DNA from: Chloroflexota bacterium
GTDB taxonomy: Bacteria > Chloroflexota > FW602-bin22 > JACPRP01
Assembly (NCBI GenBank): GCA_016210495.1
Contig: JACQUC010000277.1
Span: 1 to 36,093, forward strand
DNA length: 36,093 bases
Direction: 5' to 3'
Part shown: positions 23,561 to 33,432 of the stretch, piece by piece
Layout of the letters: every line of letters begins with the position of its first letter
Numbering within the stretch: the first letter of the stretch is position 1
Program-made: the position numbers and the translations under genes
Notes under the pieces: model-generated
What the model was told of the DNA's origin: nothing
Seen by the model: the letters and a program-made list of their open reading frames with translations, nothing else
Databases searched by the model: none

Positions 23561-24691
23561 ATGTCTAACAAAGATCGGCACACTTTGTCGTCCTCAGGAC
23601 TGGCCGTTCTTCTGGCGACTTCGGTGCTCTTGCTGGGCTCGTCGGGCGTCGTGTCCGTGCGGAATGTCATCGGACAGGCAGCCGGTCAGGTATGGACGGG
23701 GCTTGCGCCGACTACGGTGGCGGCCGAGGAGCTGACTACTTACGTCGACGAACAGGCGGAATGGTCGATCAGCTATCCGGCGGACACTCTGCAGATGGAG
23801 CGGCTGAGCGAGGACGTCACGATCTTCATTTCTGCCGACCGGACCACTTTCTTCGCGGTGGATACGTATCTGGAGGTGGCGAGTCGCTACGGCAACACCG
23901 GCGAGAACCTGCGCAACCGCGCGAGGGATACTCTGGACCTGATCTACGGTAATTATGCCCTGATGGTGGATGTCATGGAAGGGGGCGCAGGTCCGTGGAC
24001 TACCAGGGTGGCCTTCACCACCGAGCGTGGGTCGAAGGGCCAGGCGTTATACAAGCAGCCGCCCGTGGTTCAACCATCCTTCAGGGTGTTCGGGGTGATC
24101 TTCGGCTACAAGGCCTACACGGAGGCCTCCGTGCTGCCGATGCTCGCAGCCATCAGGGATTCGTTCGCGGAAGGCACGAGCCCGCCTGATGCCGTCTCGA
24201 GCGCGACGCAGGCGGTCGAGTTCGTCCCCGAGGGCGTGCGCGGCCAGCAGGCCCGCGGGGAATGCTGGACGAACTCTAACGTGGTCAACCGGCCCAACGC
24301 CTGGCGCTGTATGGTGCTCAACGAGATCTACGATCCGTGCTTCAGCTTGAACACGAGCGAAGGCTGGGTTGTCTGCGGCGCCAGCCCCATGGGCGATGGT
24401 CTGGGATTCAGAATGAACCTGACGAGGCCGCTGGTTGTCGACAATCCGGGACCCTACTCGCGTTACCCCTGGGTGATCGAGTTGAGCGACGGGAACCGCT
24501 GCGAGGGATTGGGACCGCCGGCCAGCTACGTCGGCGACGAGGCGGTGAGCTTCGCCTGCGGCAACGGGTGGTACGTGCTGGGCGACATGGAGGAGGGCGA
24601 GGTCTGGTACGCCAAGAGGGCACGGCTGTCGTCTGATGGCTCACGCGTTGTCGAGTCGACGCGCGAGGCGGTGAGAACGGTCTGGTACTAG
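23561..24691 (+). CDS. Secreted or membrane-anchored protein with six-cysteine C-terminal domain, function unknown
   Basis: A 376-residue protein. Residues about 11-34 form a hydrophobic signal or anchor. Residues about 60-200 (AEWSISYPADTLQMERL...) look like a PsbP/LpqN-style secreted domain. The C-terminal part (about 225-376) has six cysteines in a pattern ECWTNS, AWRCMVLNEIYDPCF, WVVCGAS, GNRCEGLG, SFACGNGW. I have seen that pattern in secreted actinobacterial proteins of unknown function; three disulfides are likely outside the cell. It lies directly upstream of the first LuxR/MalT-like regulator, with that gene's promoter starting right after its stop. No enzymatic motif visible. Confidence 0.75.
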   Translation: MSNKDRHTLSSSGLAVLLATSVLLLGSSGVVSVRNVIGQAAGQVWTGLAPTTVAAEELTTYVDEQAEWSISYPADTLQMERLSEDVTIFISADRTTFFAVDTYLEVASRYGNTGENLRNRARDTLDLIYGNYALMVDVMEGGAGPWTTRVAFTTERGSKGQALYKQPPVVQPSFRVFGVIFGYKAYTEASVLPMLAAIRDSFAEGTSPPDAVSSATQAVEFVPEGVRGQQARGECWTNSNVVNRPNAWRCMVLNEIYDPCFSLNTSEGWVVCGASPMGDGLGFRMNLTRPLVVDNPGPYSRYPWVIELSDGNRCEGLGPPASYVGDEAVSFACGNGWYVLGDMEEGEVWYAKRARLSSDGSRVVESTREAVRTVWY

Positions 24692-24708
24692 CCGTTCGCC
24701 AGGCTTCA

Positions 24709-24738
24709 TTGCCCGTCCCTATGAGGAGGGTGTATAAT
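24709..24738 (+). promoter_or_regulatory. Sigma-70-type promoter of the first LuxR/MalT-like gene
   Basis: TTGCCC, 18-nt spacer, perfect TATAAT at 24733-24738. It lies inside the artificially long reading frame beginning at 24709 and so supports the later start at 24853. Confidence 0.6.
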
Positions 24739-24852
24739 AGGCCACGCCGAGGCTGCCTTGCGGTGTCGCGAGGTATGGTACGAGGGCGTCGTCGCCCCTG
24801 GAGCGATGTTGTCAAAGAGTACAACGACAAAGACAGCAGGGGATGCGGCCCC

Positions 24853-27546
24853 ATGGAAACCCAGGCGACCAACCTGTCTCTTCATATGGCCCGCACCAAG
24901 TTCCAGGTCCCTGTGCTGCCGCCGGACGTCCTGGCGCGGCAGCGCCTGTTCGACGCCGTCAGGCTGGCGCTGAGCTCCCGGCGATTGGTGCTGCTCTCGG
25001 CGCCCGCCGGTTACGGCAAGACCACGCTGCTGGCGGCGCTGCCTCAGGCCTGTCCCGACTTGCCGATGGCCTGGCTCTCCCTGGACGAAGAGGACAACGA
25101 CCCTATCCACTTCCTGGCCGCACTCGTCGCGTCACTCCAGTGCCTGGAGCCGACTTGTGGAATCACCGCCCAGGCGGTACTTGGGGAGTCCCTATCATCG
25201 TCGAGCCGGCCTGACTCGGGCGACCAGGTGCGACGTGCCGTTGGGGCGCTCATCAACGACATTCTGGCGACCATGCCCGGCCCTTTTGCTTTGTTGCTGG
25301 ATGACTTGCACCACATCACACAGCCCGCCGTGCACGTCGCCCTGGACTATCTGCTGGAGCGCCTGCCGCCCCAGATGCGCGTCGTAATGTCGACACGCCA
25401 CGATCCCCCGCTGGGCCTGGCTCGCCTCAGGGCCCGGGGCCAGTTGGCCGAGTTCCGTCTCGGCGACCTTCGCTTCACGCCGGACGAGGTGGCGTGGTGG
25501 CTACAGGAGCGGCTGCGTTTGCGTCTCTCACCCGAGGAACTGGCTGCCCTGGAGTCCCTGGCCGAGGGGTGGGCGGCCGGACTGCGCCTGCTGGCGCTGT
25601 CGCTGGAGCACTTCCCCACTTCTGCTGCCCGCGCAGGGTTTCTGGCCCAGATGGCAAGTAGGGACCGTTCCGTGTTCGATTTCCTGGCCGAGGAGGTGCT
25701 GGGCCACCAATCCGATGCAGTCAAGGCGTTCTTGCTGGAAACGTCGATCTTGCCCGAGCCAACACCTGCACTCTGTCGAGCGGTAACCGGTCGGCCCGAT
25801 GCCGAGGCCCTACTTGAGGAAGTGGGTCGCCGCAACCTGTTGATACAGTCCCCGGCGGAGAGAGGCGATCGTTATCGCTACCACCCCCTTTTCGCCGAGT
25901 TCCTCCGGCGCCGGCTGGCGCAGGCGACGCCCGAGCGAGTCGCCGAGCTGCACCGCCGGGCGGCGGAAGCCGAGACCGTGGCGGCGCGTGCAATCCACCA
26001 TTACTTAGCGGCGGGGCTTTGGGAGCAGGCGGCGGTGGCGGTGGAACACGTGGGCGAGGAGCTTGCAAGGGATGGCTTGTTTCATATGCTGCGCGGATGG
26101 ATCGAAGCTTTGCCGGCCTCTATTCGCGACGCGCGTCCGCGGCTCAGCTACTTCCTCGGAGTCTGTGCCCTCCAGCGCGGCGCCCTGGCCGAGGCATCTT
26201 CGTACCTCGAGTGCGCTCGGAGTGGCTTCGAGGCCGCCGGCGACGAGGCTGGACGAGGCGAGGCGCTTCAAGAGCTCGTCGGGGTGGCAAGCCAGCAGCA
26301 CGATTACCAGGGCCAGGCCGAGCTTATCCGGCTTGCTCTCGCGTGCCCTCTCTCGACCCACGGCAGGGTGCAATTGCTCATGGCTCGCGCCTGGCAGGCG
26401 GTGTACGAGCGCAACTTGGACGAGGCGGACGCCTATCTCAACGAGGCCATCGATCTCACCCTCGACAGCAGGGAGCTACGAGCGTTTGCTATCGTGGCAC
26501 CCATTCTTCGGGCACATCTCACGCTTTTGCCAGGCGGCACTGAGCGGCTCGTGCGCTACTGCCGCCAGGCGCTGGCTCGCTTCGGCGAGGGCGTGGGGGT
26601 GGTACAGGCGGGGGCTCATTGCTTGCTGGGTTACATCTACGCATTGCGCGGGCACATCGACGAGGCTGTTCGGGAGGCGGAACGGGCGCGCGTCATCAGC
26701 CGGAGGCTGGGAGGCTTCCACTTCCTCGACTGGGAAGTGGATATCGTGCTGACGACCGCTCACTTGATGCGCGGCGACTACGCGAGCTCGGAACGACTCT
26801 GGGCAGCACGCTTGCCCTGGTACGAGCAAACGCCTGCCATCAGGCCCTGGACCGCCACTTTCCTTTACTGCCTCGGACGGGCGCAGTGGATGCAAGGCAA
26901 TCTCGAGCAGGCGCGCAAGACTCAGGCCCGGATGTCTTCGCTTGTGGATGCGCAGTATTTCCCCGAGCTGGCGATCTCACGAGCGCTGATGCGCGTGCTG
27001 CTCGAAATCGCCGAGCGGCGCTACGCCGAGGCCGAGCGAATCCTGCGCCCGGCGGTCGAGCTTGAGCAGGCGAACCCACATTGCCTCGTCTTTGGCAACG
27101 CGCGCCTGCTGCTGGCGTACCTTTACCTCTCCTGGAACCGCCCGCAGCAAGCCATGTCTGAGCTTGCCCCGATGCTGGCTCGCTGCCAGGGAGATGGTAT
27201 GCCAGGCTTGATACTTCGGGAGGGCGCGGCCATCGTAGCGCCGCTGCTCAGGCTGGCGGCAGAGCGCGGCGTCCACGCGGCCTACGCCGCCCACTTGCTT
27301 AGTCTCCTCGGCGTGAAGGCCGAGGCGCGCCGAGTCGACGTGCCTGAAACCGGCGAGACTTTGACCCCGCGCGAAATCGAGGTCTTGCGCCTGGTGGCCG
27401 CCGGCGCCAGCAACAAGGCCATTACCGAGCAACTGGTTATCACGGAAAGCACTGCGAAAACCCACGTGACCAGCATACTGCGCAAGCTGAACGTCACTTC
27501 CCGCACGCAGGCAGCCGCGCGCGCCCGCGAGCTGCAGATCGTCTGA
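24853..27546 (+). CDS. MalT-like LuxR-family STAND transcriptional regulator, paralogue 1
   Basis: An 897-residue regulator of the MalT/LAL type. The N-terminal STAND NTPase has Walker [13 protein letters not shown] and Walker B-like ALLLDDLHHI, followed by the winged-helix region with RYHPLFAEFLRRRLAQ. The middle is a TPR-like helical repeat sensor (about 400-800). The C-terminal LuxR helix-turn-helix contains LTPREIEVLRLVAAGASNKA and TAKTHVTSILRKLNV. Such proteins bind an inducer and ATP, oligomerise and activate transcription. ATG 24853 is chosen over the frame start at 24709 because a promoter lies between them. A close paralogue is at 30754-33432. The downstream flavin-type protein, membrane protein and isomerase-like genes run the same way and may be its targets; this is inferred from position. 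Confidence 0.9.
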   Translation: METQATNLSLHMARTKFQVPVLPPDVLARQRLFDAVRLALSSRRLVLLSAPAGYGKTTLLAALPQACPDLPMAWLSLDEEDNDPIHFLAALVASLQCLEPTCGITAQAVLGESLSSSSRPDSGDQVRRAVGALINDILATMPGPFALLLDDLHHITQPAVHVALDYLLERLPPQMRVVMSTRHDPPLGLARLRARGQLAEFRLGDLRFTPDEVAWWLQERLRLRLSPEELAALESLAEGWAAGLRLLALSLEHFPTSAARAGFLAQMASRDRSVFDFLAEEVLGHQSDAVKAFLLETSILPEPTPALCRAVTGRPDAEALLEEVGRRNLLIQSPAERGDRYRYHPLFAEFLRRRLAQATPERVAELHRRAAEAETVAARAIHHYLAAGLWEQAAVAVEHVGEELARDGLFHMLRGWIEALPASIRDARPRLSYFLGVCALQRGALAEASSYLECARSGFEAAGDEAGRGEALQELVGVASQQHDYQGQAELIRLALACPLSTHGRVQLLMARAWQAVYERNLDEADAYLNEAIDLTLDSRELRAFAIVAPILRAHLTLLPGGTERLVRYCRQALARFGEGVGVVQAGAHCLLGYIYALRGHIDEAVREAERARVISRRLGGFHFLDWEVDIVLTTAHLMRGDYASSERLWAARLPWYEQTPAIRPWTATFLYCLGRAQWMQGNLEQARKTQARMSSLVDAQYFPELAISRALMRVLLEIAERRYAEAERILRPAVELEQANPHCLVFGNARLLLAYLYLSWNRPQQAMSELAPMLARCQGDGMPGLILREGAAIVAPLLRLAAERGVHAAYAAHLLSLLGVKAEARRVDVPETGETLTPREIEVLRLVAAGASNKAITEQLVITESTAKTHVTSILRKLNVTSRTQAAARARELQIV

Positions 27547-27712
27547 GTGGGCGCTTTCTCCCATCGTACCTGAGCCTCCTGGAAGCCGTACCCAATTGTC
27601 TGCCATCTCGTACCTTCGTAGGATGATAGCCATGTTAGAGGTGCGCCATAATGCCTTTTGAAGGTTGATCGATTGGCGTCACAGGACGAGGACTGAAAGG
27701 GGGAGACGCTTC

Positions 27713-28135
27713 TTGTTGAACCCTGCTCGTGATCGGATGATGGCCTACCTCACGGCGCATGGCATTGGAGTGCTGAGCGTCTCCGGCGGCCAGGAGGCTT
27801 GGGCCACGCCCGTGCGGTATCGTGCTGAGGGACTCGATGTAAATTGCCTGGTGCCTCGTTGGGCCGACGTGGCCTACCACCTGGAGCAGAACTCCGGGGT
27901 GCTGCTGGTGATCCTGCACGCGGCGCTTGCCGGCCCGCAAAGGCCACTCTGCTGGCTGGAGTATCGAGGCACGGCCCGGCCGATTGCCAGGCCGAACTGG
28001 GCGGGCCTGCTGCCCGATGGGACGTCCGAAGCCCTGGCGGAAGACCTGTACCTGGTCGTGAACGTGAGCCCGAAGCGCATCGACCTGCTGGACGAAAGCC
28101 GGGGATGGGGTGTACGTGAGACACTGGAAGTCTAA
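27713..28135 (+). CDS. Short PPOX-like (pyridoxamine 5'-phosphate oxidase-type) protein, paralogue 1
   Basis: A 140-residue protein with the split-barrel flavin-binding layout: MAYLTAHGIGVLSVSGGQEAWATPVRY (strands 1-2, given here in part), the WADVAYHLEQNSGVLLVIL segment and WLEYRGTARPI, where PPOX proteins contact FMN. Relatives reduce F420- or flavin-linked substrates or bind heme; the specific role is unknown. The frame is open from 27665, but tandem TTG codons at 27713 and 27716 follow GGGGGAG, and the paralogue at 34.8 kb aligns from exactly this point (LLNPARDR against LLDDLRDR). Paralogues share the ending ERIDVLDES/KRIDLLDES-GWG-RETLE. Confidence 0.75.
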   Translation: MLNPARDRMMAYLTAHGIGVLSVSGGQEAWATPVRYRAEGLDVNCLVPRWADVAYHLEQNSGVLLVILHAALAGPQRPLCWLEYRGTARPIARPNWAGLLPDGTSEALAEDLYLVVNVSPKRIDLLDESRGWGVRETLEV

Positions 28136-28153
28136 AAAAGGGAGGGAAATGTG

Positions 28154-28660
28154 ATGGACTCTCAAATGGTGCTTTTGCGGGCGCTGCACATCGTTTTTGG
28201 TACCTTCTGGGTTGGCACGGATCTGTTCCTTACCTTCGTGCTGCTGCCGCGGCTCCGCTCTTTGGGCCGCGGGATAGAACAACCTGTGATGGTGGCGCTG
28301 ATGCGGGTTGTGCCGCCGGTGCTCATGATCAGCTCCATCGTCGTCGTGGTCTCCGGCGTCTGGATAACGGGCAGCATGCGCGGCTGGAACCTCAACTGGG
28401 TTTTGGCGGGCGGATGGGGTTCGGCTATGTTCATTGGGCTGGTGGGGACGGTTCTAGCGCTCATCGTCGGCTTCGGCGTCATTCCGCCGCTCACGATGCG
28501 CATGGACAAGGTGGCGCGCGGCTTCGAAGGGCGAGCCCCCACGGGCGACGCGGATCGCCAGCTCCAGAGCCTGACCACGCGTATCACCAATCTCGCGCGT
28601 GCCAACTCGGTGTTGCTTATCGTCGTCGTGGCCTCTATGGCCGTCGCGCGATTCGTGTAG
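28154..28660 (+). CDS. Small integral membrane protein (DUF2269-like)
   Basis: A 168-residue protein with four hydrophobic helices (about 5-32, 44-72, 80-108 and 146-166). The first carries ALHIVFGTFWVGTDLFLTF, as in DUF2269/CopD-like proteins where the histidine and tryptophan are conserved and may bind heme or metal. A loop of about 30 residues with charged and basic residues precedes the last helix. ATG 28154 follows GGAGGG by a few nucleotides (GTG at 28151 is an alternative). It lies 18 nt after the PPOX-like gene, in the same direction. Confidence 0.7.
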   Translation: MDSQMVLLRALHIVFGTFWVGTDLFLTFVLLPRLRSLGRGIEQPVMVALMRVVPPVLMISSIVVVVSGVWITGSMRGWNLNWVLAGGWGSAMFIGLVGTVLALIVGFGVIPPLTMRMDKVARGFEGRAPTGDADRQLQSLTTRITNLARANSVLLIVVVASMAVARFV

Positions 28661-28801
28661 TGAGTGCGCAGGAAGGAGGTGAGCACGTCCAAAACCGGCA
28701 ATAGGTCCGGTGGCCTCGTCTCTAACCAGGTTCGTTGAAGTCGAACAAGGCGTAGTTTGTGGACGTGAAAAGTAAGCTCTCAAAGAAGCAAGGAGGATGA
28801 T

Positions 28802-29122
28802 ATGAGGTTTCTGGTCATCGCGAATCCAAAGCACCCGGTCCCGCTCGAGCTGGCGGTCGGCCTGTCTGATGCGATGGTAGGGTGGCTGACCGGTCTGCAA
28901 GAGCGTGGCAAGATCGAGACTAAGTTCGGCTATACGGGAGTGCCCGGCGGGGGTTGCATCCTGAACGTGGATTCCGCCGAGGAAGCGAACAGTATCATCA
29001 TGCAGTTTCCCTTCGGGCCTTTTTCCGAGGTACAGGTCCACGCGGTGGTAGACCCCATCGAGTCGGTGAAGCAGTACAAGCAGTTGGCCCAGGCGATGAT
29101 GCCGCCGGGAGGCGGGCGCTAG
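28802..29122 (+). CDS. Muconolactone-isomerase-like small protein
   Basis: A 106-residue protein of the ferredoxin-like alpha/beta-barrel type: MRFLVIANPKHPVPLELAVG at the start, GYTGVPGGGCILNVDSAEEA in the middle and FPFGPFSEVQVHAVVDP at the end. The GGG-x-x-x-V-x-S-x-EE pattern is that of muconolactone delta-isomerase relatives and DUF3303-type proteins. True isomerase activity is not implied, since no aromatic-degradation genes are nearby. GGAGGATGAT precedes the ATG, a strong ribosome site. Confidence 0.72.
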   Translation: MRFLVIANPKHPVPLELAVGLSDAMVGWLTGLQERGKIETKFGYTGVPGGGCILNVDSAEEANSIIMQFPFGPFSEVQVHAVVDPIESVKQYKQLAQAMMPPGGGR

Positions 29123-29171
29123 GTCAGTCGGTACAGCTACTGTTGTGAGTCCCCTCGCTGCAGCGAACGGC

Positions 29172-29202
29172 GGTACAGACGCGGGCTCCCTGCGTCTGTA
29201 CC
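29172..29202. terminator. Hairpin between convergent genes
   Basis: GGTACAGACGC, a 9-nt loop, GCGTCTGTACC: a perfect 11-bp stem between the isomerase-like gene and the 3' end of the first kelch gene. Likely a bidirectional stop signal; no T-run. Confidence 0.55.
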
Positions 29203-29268
29203 ACTGCGTCAGAACGATTCCCGGCACGGTATGCGGAGCACGGAGCTGGTTTGAGAATGGCGTTTCGG

Positions 29269-30444
29269 CTAGTTGCGCGTGATCACCGGCAAGAATAGAC
29301 GGCGTGGCGGGGAAGACCACGCCGTGTAGCTCACCGGCTCTCCCAACGTCTGGCCGTTCCGGCGTCCGCCAAAGACGAGGAGGCGGGTGAAGGCGAGTTG
29401 GCCGCCGCTTTGCGGCAAAGCCACGGCCGCGGCTTGCGTGCGAGGCGCCGCCAGAGGGTCCAGCGCGCTCACGGTGACAGTGGTCGTGTTCGTGAACACG
29501 AACTCCCAGACGTTGTCCACCGCCGGCGAAGCCTGCGTCTGACCACCGAAGACCCACATCCGGTTTCCCTGTGACGCGGTGGCCTGATTGGCGGTCCCAA
29601 CGGGCAGCGCCGCCGCTGGCTGCATCCTTGGGATCGGGTAGGAGGAGCCAACCTGCTGGGGAGTGGTAATCGGGAGTTGCGACCACTGGTTGGCCGTCGG
29701 GTCGTACCGCCACAGGTCGCTCAGATAATTGCCCCAGTAGTTGCGGCCGCCCCAGACGACCATCTGGCCGTCGACGTTGGCGGCGCTGAAGTCGTAGCGG
29801 GAGCCGGACGGACTGTAGGTTCCCTGGCTCCAGGTGCCGTTGGCCAGGTCGTAGCTCCAGATCCAGTCACTTGCGACCCCCGTGCCTGTCCTGCCTCCGA
29901 AGACGTACATCCTGTCGCCGATGCCGACGGCCTGGTGGCCGTGACGGGGCTCCGGCTTCCACGTCCCCTGCGAGGGAAGTGGGGTCCAGTTGTTGACCGC
30001 GGGATTATAGGACCAGACGTCATCGAACACGTCCCCTGCGCCCTGCCCGCCGAACAGGACAATTCCTCCAGTTCCAGACACTTCCACAATAGTGTGCCCG
30101 AAACGCGCCGGTGGCTCGTTTGCGGGGTTTATCTCCTCCCAGGCATCCAGCGGCTGAGCCTGCCCCCGTGGCCCGTTCGACGTGGCGCTGACTGTGCCAA
30201 ACCGCCAGAGGTCATTCAAGAGCGTCCCGCCTTCGCCCACCCCGCCGAAGAGATAGACGAAACCGTTGGATTCGACCATAGCGTGCCCGTAGCGGGCCGG
30301 CGGCGCGGATTGGGCCGGGCCAAGCCGCGTGGGCCCTTCCGCCTGGCCAACCGCGCTGGCCCAGATCAGAACGACGAGCACCAGGATGACTGGGCAAATC
30401 AACGGCGCTATTCCTCTCACAACCAGCCTATGATGCCGTCTCAC
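29269..30444 (-). CDS. Secreted kelch-repeat protein, paralogue 1
   Basis: A 391-residue protein with an N-terminal signal (hydrophobic core IAPLICPVILVLVVLIWASAV, here about residues 12-32, given shortened: LICPVILVLVVLIWA) and kelch blades marked by VYLFGGVGEGG, IVLFGGQGAGD, MYVFGGRTGTG, MVVWGGRNYWG, MWVFGGQTQAS and LLVFGGRRNGQ, i.e. six GG doublets as in a beta-propeller. It ends RRLFLPVITRN. GTG 30444 is preceded by GGAGGG. It is about 70% similar by eye to the protein at 33.4-34.6 kb. Propeller proteins bind sugars or other proteins; here the ligand is unknown. Confidence 0.85.
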   Translation of the reverse strand: MRRHHRLVVRGIAPLICPVILVLVVLIWASAVGQAEGPTRLGPAQSAPPARYGHAMVESNGFVYLFGGVGEGGTLLNDLWRFGTVSATSNGPRGQAQPLDAWEEINPANEPPARFGHTIVEVSGTGGIVLFGGQGAGDVFDDVWSYNPAVNNWTPLPSQGTWKPEPRHGHQAVGIGDRMYVFGGRTGTGVASDWIWSYDLANGTWSQGTYSPSGSRYDFSAANVDGQMVVWGGRNYWGNYLSDLWRYDPTANQWSQLPITTPQQVGSSYPIPRMQPAAALPVGTANQATASQGNRMWVFGGQTQASPAVDNVWEFVFTNTTTVTVSALDPLAAPRTQAAAVALPQSGGQLAFTRLLVFGGRRNGQTLGEPVSYTAWSSPPRRLFLPVITRN

Positions 30445-30520
30445 TGTCCTACCCTCCGCTCAACTACAGGTGCCAGTCTGAACCGACAGCCCATTCTAGT
30501 GCGCCGAGGACCCGCCTGGC

Positions 30521-30606
30521 ATCAGAAAAAAGTATTATTCTACCGTCACCTGGGTCTTATCCATAAACAGGGCCCGCTCTCACGCAGAATAACACGTTCT
30601 TCTGAT
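30521..30606. repeat. Long inverted repeat upstream of kelch 1 and LuxR 2
   Basis: Arms ATCAGAAAAAAGTATTATTC (30521-30540) and, reversed, ATCAGAAGAACGTGTTATTC (30587-30606), separated by 46 nt. The same structure is at 34685-34771. It lies in the 309-nt region between the divergent kelch 1 and LuxR 2 genes and is a candidate operator or stem-loop; no gene is seen in this gap. Confidence 0.75.
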
Positions 30607-30668
30607 GACGGCCCTGGCTTTCCTGGAGCATACCTTACGCGCCAGCGAGGAGGGGCCGTTCATCGGCA

Positions 30669-30677
30669 TGGTATAAT
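30669..30677 (+). promoter_or_regulatory. Extended -10 promoter of the second LuxR/MalT-like gene
   Basis: TGGTATAAT is a perfect extended -10 element, 77 nt upstream of GTG 30754. No good -35 is visible, as expected for an activated or extended -10 promoter. Confidence 0.5.
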
Positions 30678-30753
30678 ACGGGTCGCGAAGGGCACCGTTC
30701 GACTACCATGTGGACCTGGCTTCGCTATGTGTTGAGAGAGGAGGATCATCAGG

Positions 30754-33432
30754 GTGGTGGAAGGGCAGCGAGAGAGCGGGGCAGCCTGGCTGACTCAGAC
30801 CAAGCTGCACCCGCCGCATCTGCGTGAGGATACGCTGCCGCGTGAGCCGCTGCTGGCCGCGCTCCACCAGGCCATTGCGTCACATCCCCTGACCCTCATC
30901 TCAGCCCCCGCCGGCTATGGCAAGACAACCTTGCTGGCCGCGCTTGCCCACGCCTATCCGGAGCTCTCCGTAGCGTGGCTCTCGCTGGACCAGGAAGACA
31001 ACGAGCCTGCCAGGTTCATGGCCGCTCTTGTCGCCGCACTACGGAGGGCGAACCCCGCCTGCGGGGCCACGACTCAGACCCTCCTGACCAGTCTCCCCGA
31101 CCCGGGCGCCGAAGGGCGGCGCTTTGTCGGCGTGCTGGTCAACGACATCTTGGAGACCCTGCCTGGGCCCGTGGCCTTGATCCTCGAGGACCTGCACCTG
31201 ATCGCCGAGCCAACTGTCTACGCTTCGTTAGACTATCTGCTGGAACGACTACCGCCGCAACTCCACCTGGTAGTGTCGGCACGCCACGACCCGCCCCTGG
31301 CGCTGGCTCGCCTGCGAGCCCGGGGACAACTGGCCGAGCTGCGTCTCGGTGACCTGCGCTTTACGGCGAATGAAGCAGCGGTCTTCCTTAACGATCGATT
31401 TCGCCTGGGGCTTTCGCTCGAAGATCTGGCCAGCCTCTACGCTCGCACCGAAGGGTGGGCGGCGGGTATGCGCCTCATAGCCGATTCGCTGGACCGCATC
31501 CCTACACCAGCGGGCCGGACCGCTTTCGTCGCCAACTTTGCCCAAACTGACAGGTACGTCTTCGACTTCCTGGCCGACGAGGTGTTGGCCCATCAGAGCG
31601 CGGCTGTGCGGGCCTTCCTGCTGGACACGTCGATCTTGCCAGAACTGGCCCCGGCGCTGTGCAAGGCGGTCACGGGTCGTGACGATGCTCCAGCGATTCT
31701 CGAGGAGATCTACCGCCGCAACCTCTTTCTCGTCGCGGCAGACGAGGCGGGCACGGCATATCGCTACCATCACCTGTTTGCCGAGTTCCTGCGCGGACGG
31801 CTGGCGCAGGTGATGCCCGAGCGTGTCGCGGAGCTGCATCGCCGAGCTGCCGAGGCGGAGAACGTGCCCGCTCGCGCCATCGCCCACTACCTGGCGGCGC
31901 AGTTGTGGGAAGAGGCGGCCGACATAATGGAACAGGTGGGCGAGGATATCGCGCGTGACGGCTTGCTGGGCATGCTGCGCGGTTGGATCGAGGCCCTGCC
32001 CGCTTCCGTCCGTGAGAGGCGTCCCTGGCTCCTCTACTTCCTGGGCGTTTCCGCGCTGGTCCGCGGTGCTCTGGACGAGGCGTCGTCTTTGCTGGAGCGC
32101 GCCCTGGACGGTTTTGCGTCGGCCGGCGATGAAGCCGGACAGGGGCTTTGCCTGTTGGAGATGGTGAGCGTCGCCAACAGCCAGTTCGACTATGAGCGCC
32201 AGGCGGCGTTTACACGGCAGGCGCTGGCATATCCCCTTCCCCCGCACGGACAGGTCCAGTTGCTGATGGCGCGCGCCTTCCAGTCGGAGTACCAGGGCAG
32301 GTGGAGCGAGGTAGATGCGGACGTGGACCAGGCGATGAGAATCACTCTGGAGTCAGGAGATTCCCGCGCCTTTATTATCATGGCCACCATCCTGCGCCTG
32401 GATTTTACGCTTTTGCCCAACGGTCCTGAGCGCCTCGAGCGTTATTGCCGGCAAGTCCTGGCTCGCTTTGGAGACGGAGGGGGACCAGTGCAGGCGGGCG
32501 CTTATTCCCTGCTGGGTTTCATCCACTTCTTGCGCGGCAGGCTCGACGCGGCGATTCAGGAGGCGGAGCGCGCCTACGCCATTACCCGGCAGTTGGGCGG
32601 ATCCGTCTATCTGGAGGGCGAGGTAGGGTTCGTGCTGAGCTTCGGCGCCACCATCCGTGGTGACTATGCGGCCGCGGCAAGCTACTGGGAGACACGATTG
32701 CCCCAGTTGGAACAGACACCAGCCGTGGTTCCCCTCATCGTGCCGATTCTCTACCTCATAGGACGAGCCTACTGGCTGCAGGGCCTGCTGGAGCGGGCAG
32801 GGCAGTGCCACGATCGGATCTGCGCCGTCGCAGGTGGTCAGGAGCTGCCTGAGGCCACGACGACGCGGGCGTTGATGCGAGCGCTGCTGGAAATAAGCGA
32901 GGGCCGCTACGTCGATGCCGAGCGCACCCTGCGACCGGCTGTTGCCGTTGAAGAACGCGTGCCCCACTGCATTATCTTTGGCAGCGCGAGGCTGTTGCTG
33001 GCGTATCTTTACCTGCGGTGGAACCGCTCACGGGACGCGCTGTCCGAGTTGGCCCCGCTGCTGGCCGAGTGTGAGCGCAATAGAACGCCCGGCTGGATTC
33101 TCAAAGAAGGCGCGGTCGTCGTCGTGCCGCTGCTGCGATTGGCGATAGAGCGGGGTGTCCATGCCACCTTTGCGGCTTCGCTGCTTCATCTTCTGGGCGA
33201 AGGAGACGAACCAGGGCCAGTGCGCGTACCCGACACGGGTGAAACGCTCACAGCGCGGGAGATTCAGGTACTACGTCTCATCGTCGCAGGCTCGAGCAAT
33301 CGGGAAATAGCCCGGCAATTGGTGATCAGCGAGCACACGGTCAAAGTCCATATCACTAACATCCTCGGCAAGCTACGCGCGTCCTCGCGCACCCAGGCTG
33401 CCGCCCGCGCGCGAGACTTGCGCCTCGTATGA
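30754..33432 (+). CDS. MalT-like LuxR-family STAND transcriptional regulator, paralogue 2
   Basis: An 892-residue paralogue of the regulator at 24.9 kb with the same order: Walker [13 protein letters not shown], Walker B-like [27 protein letters not shown], a TPR-like middle, and the LuxR helix-turn-helix [20 protein letters not shown] with [16 protein letters not shown]. The two differ throughout, so the duplication is not recent. It starts at GTG 30754 (or 30757), with GGAGG about 10 nt upstream. Its TGA ends at the very base before the kelch 2 stop codon on the other strand. It may control the divergent kelch 1 gene and the convergent kelch 2 gene; inferred from the shared inverted repeat. 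Confidence 0.9.
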   Translation: MVEGQRESGAAWLTQTKLHPPHLREDTLPREPLLAALHQAIASHPLTLISAPAGYGKTTLLAALAHAYPELSVAWLSLDQEDNEPARFMAALVAALRRANPACGATTQTLLTSLPDPGAEGRRFVGVLVNDILETLPGPVALILEDLHLIAEPTVYASLDYLLERLPPQLHLVVSARHDPPLALARLRARGQLAELRLGDLRFTANEAAVFLNDRFRLGLSLEDLASLYARTEGWAAGMRLIADSLDRIPTPAGRTAFVANFAQTDRYVFDFLADEVLAHQSAAVRAFLLDTSILPELAPALCKAVTGRDDAPAILEEIYRRNLFLVAADEAGTAYRYHHLFAEFLRGRLAQVMPERVAELHRRAAEAENVPARAIAHYLAAQLWEEAADIMEQVGEDIARDGLLGMLRGWIEALPASVRERRPWLLYFLGVSALVRGALDEASSLLERALDGFASAGDEAGQGLCLLEMVSVANSQFDYERQAAFTRQALAYPLPPHGQVQLLMARAFQSEYQGRWSEVDADVDQAMRITLESGDSRAFIIMATILRLDFTLLPNGPERLERYCRQVLARFGDGGGPVQAGAYSLLGFIHFLRGRLDAAIQEAERAYAITRQLGGSVYLEGEVGFVLSFGATIRGDYAAAASYWETRLPQLEQTPAVVPLIVPILYLIGRAYWLQGLLERAGQCHDRICAVAGGQELPEATTTRALMRALLEISEGRYVDAERTLRPAVAVEERVPHCIIFGSARLLLAYLYLRWNRSRDALSELAPLLAECERNRTPGWILKEGAVVVVPLLRLAIERGVHATFAASLLHLLGEGDEPGPVRVPDTGETLTAREIQVLRLIVAGSSNREIARQLVISEHTVKVHITNILGKLRASSRTQAAARARDLRLV

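Noticed and set aside
24709..24852. N-terminal extension of LuxR paralogue 1
   Set aside because: A TATAAT promoter lies within it and the sequence is not shared with paralogue 2.
28454..29713. 419-codon minus-strand frame across three genes
   Set aside because: It runs antisense to the membrane protein and isomerase-like genes and then into the kelch gene in another frame; no motif or ribosome site.
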